From contig NC_091123.1 in NCBI RefSeq assembly GCF_040183065.1, positions 7,287,501 through 7,351,500 of the forward strand: DNA of 64,000 bases, in the 5' to 3' direction. Shown here in pieces: positions 1 to 12,767 of the stretch. The stretch is from Periplaneta americana. Its lineage: Eukaryota; Arthropoda; Insecta; Blattodea; Blattidae. The position numbers were made by a program, and so were the translations under genes. The notes beneath the pieces were generated by a model. It made no database searches. It saw nothing but the letters and a program-made list of their open reading frames with translations, and was not told the DNA's origin. Numbering within the stretch: position 1 is the first letter of the stretch; the number at the start of each line of letters is the position of its first letter.

Positions 1-553
1 TATACCACCATAACAAATTGGGTTGCGGAATCTAAGGCAAGAAGAACGAAGATGTTGGAAAACTTGTTTCTGTGACCACTCCGTGTATGTCATGCATGAC
101 TTTGAAGGATCGACAAATTTAACTCATACGTCAAACTGAACTTTTTCTATAAACGTGCCTTTCACATATCGTACATCATGATTTGGTTATGAGAAAATTA
201 CCTACAAACTGGTTCTCTAAAAGCCTAAACTCAGTGTCACATATTGGGCATTGATTTCCTTCCATTTATTCATAGCTGTCGCTTTACAAGCCTGCTTAAA
301 AATACGGTTGTTGTAAAAAGTACACCACGCGCCCACTCGTGTAACAATATTGAGTAGGCTGTTGGATGCTCGTTTCGGAAAGTGAAATTCTGCTTATTTC
401 GACCCTACGTTTCTATCTCCTCCGAAAATTATTGACGGAGGCTACGTATTTCCGCGCACCGAGTATGGCTACCCGTTCTGGGATCCGAGATGAAACAAAA
501 AATGAGATAATTTCAAATGCTTACTATAACAACACTATAAACCACAACCGAAT
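1..553. other. No recognisable gene
   Basis: AT-rich sequence at the left edge. I see no convincing coding frame, RNA gene or repeat family here. The short open frames are not supported by any family resemblance. Confidence 0.5.
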
Positions 554-760
554 GGGCCACCAGCGTAGCTCAGTCGACTAAGGCATTTGCCTGTCGATCA
601 GGAGATGCGCTCGGGCGCGGATTCGATTCCCGCTTGGGCTGATTACCTGGTTGGATTTTTTCCGAAGTTTTCCTCAACCGTAAGGCAAATGTCAGGTAAT
701 CTATGGCGAATCCTCGGCCTCATCTCGCCAAATATCATCTCGCTATCACTAATTTTTATG
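554..760 (+). mobile_element. tRNA-headed SINE
   Basis: The sequence starts with a tRNA-like head: an A-box (TAGCTCAGTCGACTAAGG) and a B-box (GGATTCGATTCCCGC) at normal spacing. These are internal RNA polymerase III promoter elements. A non-tRNA body with a T-run follows. It abuts a second SINE in opposite orientation, so the two 3' ends meet near 760. SINEs encode nothing and move with LINE machinery. Confidence 0.65.
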
Positions 761-762
761 TT

Positions 763-1013
763 ATTGGGTTATTTTACGACGCTGTATCAACATCTAGGTT
801 ATTTAGTATCTGAATGAAATGAAGGTGATAATGCCGTGAAATGAGTCCGGGGTCCAGCACCGAAAGTTACCCAGCATTTGCTTGTATTGGGTTGAGGGAA
901 AACCCCGGAAAAACCTTAACCAAGTAACTTGCCCCGACCGGGATTCAAACCCGGGCCACCTGGTTTCACGGCCAGACGCGCTGACCGTTACTTCACAGGT
1001 GTGTACTCGTAGT
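763..1013 (-). mobile_element. tRNA-headed SINE, second family
   Basis: Read on the minus strand, this has a tRNA-like head with a B-box of the GGTTTGAATCCC type near 940-960. A body follows that also occurs at 46761-47018, including the shared 3' part GACGCTGTATCAACATCTAG (reading on plus). It is head-outward and tail-to-tail with the SINE at 554-760. Confidence 0.65.
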
Positions 1014-1362
1014 TGATACAACGTCGTTAAATAACCAAGTAAAAAAAAACCTAATGCTAATGTTATTAATAGTTAAGATATGAACCAACGTAACTTGTGA
1101 GACCACCCAATGACGCCATCTCCCTCGCTGCGGGTATGAGGGCGCCGAAGTTGCGTATGAAATTAGCAATGCCGCGAGGTTTCTCTTAGTAATATCTCAG
1201 CATCGAGAGCAGCTACAGACTTGTACTACCACTTGTTTGATTTGTAATCGCGAGTTCTGTACTATTAAAGTGACTGTTACACTTTTACTACGCCACACTA
1301 CTTTTGACCAATAAAACGGTACGAAAGAACGTCTTTCAACCAATCATGGCTGCTTATCGCAC

Positions 1363-1446
1363 AATTTTATCGCGTCCCTAGCATTTGTTTAATTTTATCG
1401 CGTCCCTAGCATTTGTTTATTTTTATCACTACCCTAGCATTTGTTT
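1363..1446. repeat. 28-bp tandem repeat, three units
   Basis: Three consecutive units of 28 bp (1363-1390, 1391-1418, 1419-1446). Each contains the core CCCTAGCATTTGTTT. The third has diverged slightly in its first half. No function is evident. Confidence 0.7.
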
Positions 1447-1620
1447 CTTTGTTTGCCAACATTTCAAACTGCACTGGTCTGGACGTCAAAAAACAGAAAA
1501 TTACAAACCACTCCAGTCGATGCACAGCAGTTTCAAATATGACTCGCATTGGCATTCAAGAACAAGAATTAATAAAGATCACTGGTCATATATGAAGAGC
1601 ACCATTCGGAAATCCTGAAT
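1413..1620 (+). mobile_element. Possible tyrosine-recombinase fragment
   Basis: A short frame reads KKQKITNHSSRCTAVSNM and then ends in ELIKITGH. The NHSxR and ITGH blocks, about 30 residues apart, resemble the HxxR and GH boxes of tyrosine recombinases carried by Crypton-type DNA transposons. Only the C-terminal part of the catalytic domain is represented and the frame closes soon after. This is resemblance by eye over about 40 residues, so it is tentative. Confidence 0.35.
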
Positions 1621-2597
1621 AAGTTGAGGGATACACCATGTACATCAACGAGTTCACTTCTTTTACGCACACGTCCAATATAACATCAACTGAACCACCA
1701 ACCATTAAAACATTCAAATTTGAAAATTGTACTTTCAATAATTGTTTCTTTTAAAATTATTCATATTTATTTTTTATTTCATCATCGTTAATTAAAACGT
1801 TTCTTGCTTATTTCATCATCCCTAATTAAAACTTTTCTAACACTTGTTTATATTATTTAGGTTATGTTTGTTATAGCTTCTGCTGTATCATATTATGGAT
1901 AGTCACGTATCAGAGATTATTTAATACTAAGATTTATTGAAAATCATCTGTCAAGTGACGTTGATTACTGGGATCCGGATGATTGAAGTGGAATGCAAAT
2001 GTTTTAATAAAAATGAAACTGAATCAACAAAGACTTCTTGACTAGTAACCGTCCACAGAGTTCAATGAAGATTCCATAGTTGGCACAACTGATAACAAGA
2101 AAACATAATCATAAAACACTACTGCCATCTAGCGTAATGTTGAGATGGTACAATAATACATTTTAAGACAGTTGTATTTTCGTAAACCAATTAATATTTT
2201 ATTGTATTGGAGTACTTTGTTACTTCTAATCTTTATATACTTTCTTCTAATCTTGTAATAGTCAATTAAATCCCACTCGAGTTTTGATTTTCTCTAGATA
2301 AAATCAAAACCTCTAGTGAGATTACTGTTGGTAATAGACACGTACAATATACTTTGAGTGAACCATAGTGAAAAATTTGATGTGGACTGGGACTAATTTC
2401 GAAATATTGCTTCTTACGAACAGAAAATTATTTTGTTCTCTTATCATCGACTTATGCTCTTCATTTGTAAATAGAAACAAAAAGCATTCAAACTAACACC
2501 GCTGTAAATTCATTCCCGAAACTGGGTGACGTATTTTACGTGCGGGTGTATCCCTGATAGAGCGCAGAGGTTTCCTTCACTTTTTATTTTAGTACGC
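1621..2597. other. No recognisable gene
   Basis: AT-rich intergenic DNA. I recognise no coding sequence or repeat family in this stretch. Confidence 0.4.
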
Positions 2598-2614
2598 TAA
2601 TTACTTTTAATGAA

Positions 2615-3054
2615 TTTACTCTCACTCTGAGAGAGGAACATAGGTTCAGGGTGTTTGAGAATAAGGTGCTAAGGAAAATATTTGGGGCTAAGCGGGATGA
2701 AGTTACAGGAGAATGGAGAAAGTTACACAACACAGAACTGCACGCATTGTATTCTTCACCTGACATAATTAGGAACATAAAATCGAGACGTTTGAGATGG
2801 GCAGGGCATGTAGCACGTATGGGCGAATCCAGAAATGCATATAGAGTGTTAGTTGGGAGACCGGAGGGAAAAAGACCTTTAGGGAGGCCGAGACGTAGAT
2901 GGGAGGATAATATTAAAATGGATTTGAGGGAGGTGGGGTATGATGATAGAGACTGGATTAATCTTGCACAGGATAGGGACCGATGGCGGGCTTATGTGAG
3001 GGCGGCAATGAACCTTCGGGTTCCTTAAAAGCCATTTGTAAGTAAGTAAGTAAG
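2615..3054 (+). mobile_element. 5'-truncated LINE (3' end), target duplication
   Basis: This encodes the C-terminal tail of a non-LTR retrotransposon polymerase, with blocks such as RRLRWAGHVARM and GRPRRRWEDNIKMDLREV. It ends in a (TAAG)n tail. A 17-bp target duplication, TAATTACTTTTAATGAA, flanks it at 2598-2614 and 3055-3071. It is a dead-on-arrival copy: only about 440 bp of the 3' end was copied. The same family recurs at 12240, 17713, 35173 and 38685. Confidence 0.85.
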
Positions 3055-3071
3055 TAATTACTTTTAATGAA

Positions 3072-4688
3072 GGATATGCGTACTCCAGTTTGAGAAACAA
3101 TAGCTTTTGTGGCGTGCATTACACTAATCCAGCCCAAAACACCTTCGATGCAAATTTCCATAAAACTACTGTTTAGAAGTTACTTTGTACAATGCATAAT
3201 GAGATAGTGTTTTCTCTTTGCACGACACTGTTTATTTCTTGCCACTAGTCGGAACTAGGGCAATCTTCCAACATTACAGCAACAGAACAAGGAAACGAGT
3301 CTTGTAGGATTTTCCCTCCCCATCTTGTTTCTTCCTGTTACAAATATAGCAGCAACAGACAGGTTTTCCTTTACTGTGTTAAATTTTTTTTCCCTAATAG
3401 AATCTTCAGAGCCCTCTTCGCACGCAGCTGCAGGTCTGAAACATAATCGACGCCTGTAGAATGTAGAATAGAGGAAAGTAGTCCCTCAGGGGAGGAAAGT
3501 TCGTAATCCTTCAATTACAACCCCTGCTCAGGGGAGTAGAGGAAAAGTAGAGATATAACACTGGGCTTACCTTCCAACGATGTAGCTCACCTCACGGTTA
3601 CCATAGTTACGCAGCTTTGTGCTCTATAAACGACAAAGAAGATATTATTTCTCCACACTTATCCAGTAACATTCAGAGTTATTTTTTAATGATCCGTTCC
3701 TCACACTTCAACGTAACATTTGTTTGTTGTTAAACTTTTAAGAGAAGAAGGTTGTTAAGGTGTATGAAAAAATAGAAAAAAAAAATGGCTTGAAATCAGA
3801 TTGCCATAGATTTGGTTCCGATGACAGTAGTTTTCTTTATTGTGCTAAACAAGGGAACATTTGAATTATAAATTAGAAATTAATTTTCAAATTAAATATA
3901 ATATGTTTATGCTAACCTGGATACAGTGTGATGACATGGAAGAATTAGTTAATAGGCATAAGTGAACCTATAATTAAACATAAATATGTAAGTTATAGAA
4001 TAAATTTAGATGTTTAAAGTAAAAAAAAAAAAGAAAAAAAAGAAGAAAACATTAATTTAAAAATGTTCATGGTAGAAACACAGTCTAGTATATACAGTCA
4101 CGAAGCTCAATACGTAGTAAATATGCAAACATTAGGTAGTTGCTCACCACTAGGATCGCTAATATCGCCTCATTACAGACAATGCGAAATAGTACCGGGA
4201 CAGTCTATTGTTTCTAACACCCTCAAAACTAAAGCTTCGTAATGTAGGCTTAAACATTTCATTAAAAGTAGTCCTGTGAAACAGTAACATTTTAAGTTAA
4301 ACGTTTACAGAAAAGACTCTATATATTCTTTTGTAATGCACAACACAGTCCTACTTTTGAAATAATTATTTTATGTGTGTTTGTTGTCCTTGATGCGGTA
4401 ATCGCCTGTTTTCATCGTACAGCAGCACTCGCCAGTACTCAAGTAGATTTTAGGTCATTTACACAAACTCCGTAATCATTTAATTTCAAAGAGTAGTGGC
4501 TAAGATCCAAAGGGTTGGGAGATACACTTTCATTGGCCTGTTTGTTGCTTCTTTCCCGACATCAATATTACACAAGATGAAATTTTCCCGCTGCTTATTC
4601 AAGAACGAATTATTCCTCAGTTTCATGTTCTTCATCAAATACTTGGACGTGGTATGAAAATCAGACTTTAGGTCATCATATTATGTAA
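3072..4688. other. Intergenic; 3' flank of P450-1
   Basis: No gene recognised. From about 4230 to 4688 the sequence aligns with the 3' flank of P450-3 (about 34150-34627), so it was duplicated along with the gene. A single copy of the 84-90 bp unit that is tandemly repeated at 33823-34220 lies near 4235-4320. Confidence 0.6.
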
Positions 4689-7487
4689 TCAGATTTGTCT
4701 GTTGAAAGCCATCGGAATCTTGTCCTTTGCCGCCAGCGTGAAGACCTTCGGGTCTAGAATAAGAGGAATGGGTGTATCCTTGCAGGGCGCCACCTCGTAT
4801 TTGGATAAGATGTGGACCAATCCCGTCTTCACCTGCATAGAGCCAAACCGCTTCCCTGTGGAGATCATAAAAGATTGTGTTATGTGTATAATGTAATAAT
4901 TGTGATGTAAATCTAGGATTGCCATCATGAGTTTAGAAACATTTTTATCAGCGGTTTCCAAAGCTTCAGTCACGACACAAGTCAAATGATATTAACCTAC
5001 TGTGTTAAGTATGAAAACTTAGCTGGTTTACAAATAGTGCTTATTCTGTTTGAATATTAAATGAATTAATATCTGCCGATATATGAGTGCTTGTTCGTCG
5101 ACATGATAGGAGATTTCAATTAAACAATCATTCAGTACATAATATAAAATGTGTTAGGAAATTCTTATGTAAAGTATATAAGAAACTATGTGTAACATGC
5201 TTTTATTTACCTATGCATATTCTGGGGCCTTCTCCAAATGGAATATGAAGCAAATTGGACCGGATCCTTTTGTTTTCTACTGAAAATCGTTCCGGGTCAA
5301 AGTTTTCTGGATTCGGGAAGTATTTTGGATTGTTCTGAATTCCAATGATTGGAATGTAGACAGCTGTTCCTGCAGGAAGGATGACAGTTCCACTGCCGTG
5401 TGGGTCAGGTATCTCATAGTCTCTCTCGCACCTCCGGTCCAGAAACGGCAGTATTGGGTACTTCCTTTGAGTCTCTGTGGACAAGATGGGTCCAGACTAA
5501 GAAGCAATTTCTGACTATATTAATCAGTTAATCTGGTATATATTATACAAATAGGTAGAACACAGTTGAATTATTATAAAAGTAATATTTAACTATGAGC
5601 GAGCGTTTTTAATATTATCATTAACGTGAGCCCTTACAGAAGAAGAGATTTTCTGATCAAATAGCGGCCAGTATATGAAAAAACAAAGAGAACAAAGGGA
5701 AGAGGAGTAGAAGACGAGGATAACAAGGAAATACAAGGAGAATTAGAGGAATACAAGAGCATGAGGAATACGAGGAATACAAGGAAAGCAAAGGGAATGA
5801 AGCTACAAGGGGAATATGAGGAGATCAAGGGAAATTCGAGGGTAACAACGGAATACAAGTGTAACAAAAAGAATGCGAGGATAACAAGGAAAAGACATGG
5901 AGAATTAGAGAATACAAGTACAAGAGGAATATAAGGTGAAAAACGGGAATACACGGAAAACAAACGTAATGGAAAGAGAACATTGTGAATACAAGAACAA
6001 AGGGAATACAAGGACAACAAGGGGAATACAAAGAAAACAAAGGCAATAGAAAGAGAAAACAGAATACAAGATAAACAAGGGAATACAAGGATAACAAGGG
6101 AATGCAAAGAAGACGAGGGGAATGCAAGGAGAACAAATAAATACAGGTGTAACAATAGAAATGGAAGGAGAACTGGAGAAATGCAAGAAGAACTAGAGGA
6201 ATATAAGGAGAAGACCGGAATACAAGAATAACAAGGGAAATGTAAGCAGACAATGGGAATATATGGAGAACAAGGGACTACAAGCATAACAGAGAAAATA
6301 ACGAGGATAACAAGGGGAATGCAAGAAGAGCATACGTTTAGTACAAGAAGAAAGTTAAATACAATGAAAACAAAGGAAATAGAAGGAGAACAAGAGGAAT
6401 ACAAGCAGAAGAAGGAGAATACAAGAGAATAAGGGGTATATATGGAAGGAAAGAAGATCATAAGAGGAACAAGGGGAAGGCAAGAAAGAAAGATGATTAC
6501 AATGAGAATAAGAGAAAAACAAAGAAGGCAGAGAAGACAGGAGAACAAGCCAGAATGGAATAATATGTAGAGGAATACAAGGAGAACAAGGGAAAAACAA
6601 GGAGAAGAGGAGCGGTGACTTGCTGGCATGAACTGGGAACTATTGGGATTCCGAATATTTCGCCAATGACATAGTACTAATTGTGCAATTGAAAACTAAT
6701 TTCTGCTAAACATAGTGGTCTGGAGACATATTGGACTGATCATTTCATTCATCTCTTTGTGTTATGCAAGAAACAATGAAAAGAAAAGAAAATCACTTTC
6801 GAAGTCATCGCCAATTTATGTCTTTGATTTCAAACTAAGATCTATTAAATATTTATTAAAATTGTTATATAATTCTTGGATAAAGTGACTTATAAATTGT
6901 GAATGCGAATAGAATTCGCCTGATTAGAGTAGAAAGAAATTATTATAGCTATTTCCTTGAAAATCTGCACATCATTGTTCGTACCTGCCACCACCATGTC
7001 CAGGTAATGCAGTTCCTGTAAGCTGTCATAGGTGAGTTTATTCTGGTGAGGGGCCAATACTCGGGCTATCTCCTCCCTCACTCTCTGCTGAATGTCGGGG
7101 TGCAAAGCCAGCTCGTATAGGGAGAAGCACAGAGTAGTGGAGGAAGTCTCGAACCCGGCAAGTAGGAAGAAGAAAACCTGTGCTACGTAGTCATCACTGT
7201 CCATGGCTGTCGGAGAAGTCATACGGTAGAGATAATTAGCAGAATAAACGAGTGATGAGCAAATAAAGATATTATATAGATTAGTATTTACCTTAATGTC
7301 TAGTGTTAGAGAATGTTATAGTACAGATCTGGAGGATAAATCAGTATGTGTAAGGAAATAACTTACTGGTTTTCGTGCCGTTACTAGCGTCCATCTTTTC
7401 CTGGTTCATGAGCTCAATCAAACGGTCCAAGAAGTCGTTGCGCTCTGAGCCGTGTTTTTGTCTGTAATTAATAGTAATTAGGCATGG

Positions 7488-7558
<71 letters not shown>

Positions 7559-10500
7559 TACTAAGTTGTACGTGTAAGGGAGAAAGAAGAATCTTATCAG
7601 GCTGAACCAAATCAACTTTACAGAGAGTTATACCTGAAATCTTGATTTGCATAATACACGTCACTGTTCGTTAACAGAAAACCACAATTTAAGTCAAACA
7701 GAGTTAGTGTGCACTCAATGTTGGTTGCTTGACGGTTGTCAGCCCACTTTGAGGTCTGTGGATATAGAGGGAAAAATGGATCGGTGTCGGTTAGAGTTCC
7801 CGAGTAGCTCAGTTGGGAGAGCGTTGGTACGTTTAACCAAAGATCCCGGGTTCGATGCCCGGCCCCGGAACAATTTTTCTCTTGAAATTATTCAAATCAA
7901 TTTTACAGGGAGTTATACCTGAAAGCTTGATTTGCATAATACACGTCACTGTTCGTTAACAGAAAACCACAATTTAAGTCACACAGAGTCAGTGTGCACT
8001 CAGTGTTGGTTGCTTGACGGTTGTCAGCCCACTTTGAGGTCTGTGGATATAGAGGGAAAAATGGGATCGGTGTCTGGTAGAGTTCCCGGATAGCTCAGTT
8101 GGGAGAGCGTTGGTACGTTTAACCAAAGGTCCCAGGTTCGATGCCCGGCTCCGGAACAATTTTTCTCTTGAAATTATTCAAATCAACTTTACAGGGAGTT
8201 ATACCTGAAAGCTTGATTTGCATAATACACGTCACTGTTCGTTAACAGAAAACCACAATTTAAGTCACACAGAGTTATTGTGCACTCAATGTTGGTTGTT
8301 TGACGGTTGTCAACCCACTTTGAGGTCTGTGGATATAGAGGGAAAAATTGGATCGGTGTCTGGTAGAGTTCCCGGGTAGCTCAGTTGGGAGAGCGTTGGT
8401 ACGTTTAACCAAAGGTCCCAGGTTCGATGCCCGGCTCCGGAACAATTTTTCTCTTGAAATTATTCAAATCAACTTTACAGGGAGTTATACCTGAAAGCTT
8501 GATTTGCATAATACACGTCACTGTTCGTTAACAGAAAACCACAATTTAAGTCACACAGAGTTATTGTGCACTCAATGTTGGTTGTTTGACGGTTGTCAAC
8601 CCACTTTGAGGTCTGTGGATATAGAGGGAAAAATTGGATCGGTGTCTGGTAGAGTTCCCGGGTAGCTCAGTTGGGAGAGCGTTGGTACGTTTAACCAAAG
8701 GTCCCAGGTTCGATGCCCGGCTCCGGAACAATTTTTCTCTTGAAATTATTCAAATCAACTTTACAGGGAGTTATACCTGAAAGCTTGATTTGCATAATAC
8801 ACGTCACTGTTCGTTAACAGAAAACCACAATTTAAGTCACACAGAGTTATTGTGCACTCAATGTTGGTTGTTTGACGGTTGTCAGCCCACTTTGAGGTCT
8901 GTTGATATAGAGGGAAAAATTGGATCGGTGTCTGGTAGAGTTGCCGGGTAGCTCAGTTGGGAGAGCGTTGGTACGTTTAACCAAAGGTCCCAGGTTCGAT
9001 GCCCGGCTCCGGAACAATTTTTCTCTTGAAATTATTCAAATCAACTTTACAGGGAGTTATACCTGAAATCTTGATTTGAACCAATGATGTTTCTTTTACA
9101 TTACTTTCCCCCCCCCCCGAACATTTTCCTGCTGCTTGTCCCACTGTTGCACTGTACCATATGATGTTTTTCTGTAGCACGGCTGTCCCACAAACACAAA
9201 AAACAACAATAATCCCCTTGCATACCAAGCTGCAAACCATTTACTTTTAAAGTCAGCACTTATCTTCCAAAAATGAGCTTCATATTTTAAAGCACGCAAA
9301 TCTTAGCCATTCAATTGAATTGAATTTAATGGAGGGGGACACTATGGCCCAGCACTGCGACCTTGTTCGGATCTATTGCGCTAGCCCTCTGGTGACGCAT
9401 TCCCAAAGCTACATCGTCCAGGTTTCAAGCAGGCAACCCTACTCGTCCCTAGGCCAACCCCCTTCATACGTCGCCGGCCGGCGTTATGGAAACGCTACGG
9501 AATGATAATGAAATGTAGAAATGGTGACGGAATGGTGTAAATGCCTAATTTGGGAAAAACGGCAGAACCCCGGGAAAAACCCCAACTGCGACCTTGTCCG
9601 CCACAAGTGTCACTATGGATTTTTTCAATCAAGACCTGACCGGGAATCGAACCCTGGCCACCTGCGTGACAGCCTGAAGGTCTGACCATTCAGCCACCGC
9701 AGAGGTTAATCTTAGCCATACTTTCATAACTTTCTTTAAGGGGAGAGAATGGTATTTTTGGTGAAAAATGAGTAAATTAAAAAAAAAAAATTCTTTAAAA
9801 TACCCTGTGATATGTGTGGATCGCCATTTTTAAACTTCCTGCATTATGGATTTTTAAATCACTCGCCCACTTTTATTGTTGTTTCCGAAAAATTAAATTT
9901 TCAAAATTTTTTTCTTTAAAATAAGCTTTGATATGTGTGGAATGCATTGCATAAAATTTTGTATTTGTGCCCTTATCGGATGTTGAGACGTCATTTTTAA
10001 ACTTCCTGCGCTATGGGTTTTTAAATCACACGCCAGGTTTTTCGGTTTCCAGTAACTTCGTTTTTTTTTTTTTTTTTGTTACATTGCCAGACAAAATGGA
10101 TATAATTTCTGAACTATTAAAGATACATGCATGGAATTTAGAACACACATTCTTTAGACTATTAGGAAACTTTTGTCTTTAACAGAATTTTGTTAATTGA
10201 TTTCATTTTAAAAATACGTCCGTTTGTTTGCGAGAAAGGAAATCAGAAAATTGTTACTAAATTTTAATTGTTTATTTTACAAACGCAAGGACTAATATCA
10301 AAATTCTGTTACAGACAGTTTGTAGGACATACTTTTGCGAATACATTGCAAAAACTGTTTGAATCTATCTTTAAAAACGGTTTAGATATATCGGTTTTAG
10401 TACAATCCTGCATTGGGTATATTTTTTTCAAATTTGGGCCCCCAAATAATTTTTTTTTTTTTCAAATTTTTTTTATTTGGTTGAGTTGCCACAGCTATGA

Positions 10501-12185
10501 GCTCTCTACATACAAAAAATTAATAATTTATACCAAATAGGATAAAAGTTAAAAAAAAATACCATCCTCTCCCCTTAAGACCTATAGAATGAAAAACCGG
10601 AACAGATGGAAATTAATTATAATTATGAAGTAACACTGCTTTTAAGCTACGCTTAGATGAATCTATGAACAATCGCCAAACATCTAGATTATGCTGAACC
10701 CTTAGTTCACTCATTAAACCATTAACGTCTGCACAGAAACATACATTCGCACATAAGTTACACCACGTTTTATGCAGGAAATTATATTACTTTACAACCC
10801 CATTAGAAGTGTCAGACCGGTCTCTACCTGGGTTTATCTCTTTGCAGTGTCTACTTCTAGAAGAAAAGACAGATTTATTACCGGTATCCTGATAACTGAC
10901 AAAGGCTTGGTTAGATGGTATAACAAATAACACATTTTAATCTTTATATTTTGTAAGAACATATTTATGTAAATAATCATGTAGGACAGGGGTAGCCAAC
11001 ATATGACACGAATGTTACCAGATGGCACGCAAACTCGTTTTCTGTGTAAGATATCTAAAATATCTAAAAGTTGTGATGTGATGTGACATTTTAAGCATTG
11101 TTTTCAGAATCTACGCTTGAAAACAGACTTAAAAACATGTATTATATTCACGAAGGTAAATTTCATGTTGGGTAGTATTATTAGTGGAGCCTTTTTTCGA
11201 GATGATCATTGTAGTATAGGTGGTGCTCGAATATTTGAATTTCAACAAAGAAATGAAATTTGATTTATGTATTAGTTACATATTTTTATTTACTTATTTT
11301 TAGAACTTATTTTTTTTTCATTTTACTTTATTATAAACAAATTATTATTAGATACTCATGGTTGTATATATGGTATTCGAATATTTAAATTTCAAGAATT
11401 TACTGAAATGATTTCCACTTTATGTTACAGTATTGTGACTCTCACTGCTTGTAAATGTGTTTTCCACCATGTCAAAACTTATATCATTCAGTTTGTCTTG
11501 TGTTGAAAGGGAGGTACATTTAAATGTATACTTCGTATATATACATATCTGAAGTTAATTGATTTTGGTATACGTTTTCAACAAAATGAAACAGGCCTTT
11601 TGAATCACCTTGCATTTTTTATAAATAAGATGATTATTTCATATTATTTACATTTTTTGGAAGCCTGTAGTCAATAATACATAGATCGGTATATGATTTT
11701 TATTTGGTAATTGTATTACCCCTCTTGCTAGTAGTAAGTTGCTAAAAACCTTGGTAGCAGAAGGGTTAAATCGAAATAACGTAATTTCTGTCAATCCATT
11801 CAGAGAATATTTTACTGTAAATTCACACTCAGTTTGACAAAGAGACAACAACACTAGACGTACTTCCGAAATAGGTTGTAGGCCTACATCTGTTCGCATA
11901 GAGAAACGGGGATAAGTGACTGATTGAAAAGGCTGTAGAAGGGGTCCTTAAATTATTGCAATACAGTAGCTTGTCTGAAGACGAGTCTAACTGAAATTCC
12001 ACTCTTTGCATTGTAGGACCAAGAACAAAGTCAGCTATAACGATTGGGGTGGGGGGGAACCATTGTGCTAAACACACGATATCTCCATTCTGGTTGGATG
12101 ATCATCTACCTCTGCTTCGGCATGTGGACGTGAGGCCAGCAGCCGGCTGGTCGGCGTGAGCCCTTCAAGTGCTGTGGCACCACGG

Positions 12186-12241
<56 letters not shown>

Positions 12242-12713
12242 AACAGTTATATTACCGGTTGTTCTATATGGTTGTGAAACTTGGACTCTCACTCTGAGAG
12301 AGGAACATAGGTTAAGGGTGTTTGAGAATAAGGTGCTTAGGAAAATATTTGGGGCTAAGCGGGATGAAGTTACAGGAGAATGGAGAAAGTTACACAACAC
12401 AGAACTGCACGCATTGTATTCTTCACCTGACATAATTAGGAACTTAAAATCCAGACGTTTGAGATGGGCAGGGCATGTAGCACGTATGGGCGAATCCAGA
12501 AATGCATATAGAGTGTTAGTTGGGAGACCGGAGGGGAAAAGACCTTTAGGGAGGCCGAGACGTAGATGGGAGGATAATATTAAAATGGATTTGAGGGAGG
12601 TGGGGTATGATGATAGAGACTGGATTAATCTTGCATAGGATAGGGACCGCAAGCGGGCTTATGTGAGGGCGGCAGTGAACCTTCGGGTTCCTTAAAAGCC
12701 ATTTGTAAGTAAG

Positions 12714-12767
<54 letters not shown>

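Noticed and set aside
2615-3054. The 125-residue frame as a host gene
   Set aside because: It is the C-terminus of a LINE polymerase, repeated at five places in the window and bounded here by a target duplication.
5634-6629. A 331-residue minus-strand open frame rich in Ser, Cys, Pro, Leu and Phe, with similar frames at 21288-22837, 36707-37680 and 49127-49465
   Set aside because: These are translations of the pyrimidine-rich strand of the intron 4 minisatellite. Composition is set by the repeat, and frames in all three registers look alike.
7794-9010. Calling the five tRNA-like units functional tRNA-Asn genes
   Set aside because: Base 33 is C and not U in the anticodon loop, the acceptor stem has a mismatch, and the sequence is unlike known eukaryotic tRNA-Asn. 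Reported as tRNA-like only.
10987-11040. CAGGGGTAGCCAAC near 10987 as the left end of another hAT element
   Set aside because: I could not find a matching inverted end or an 8-bp duplication in the following kilobases.
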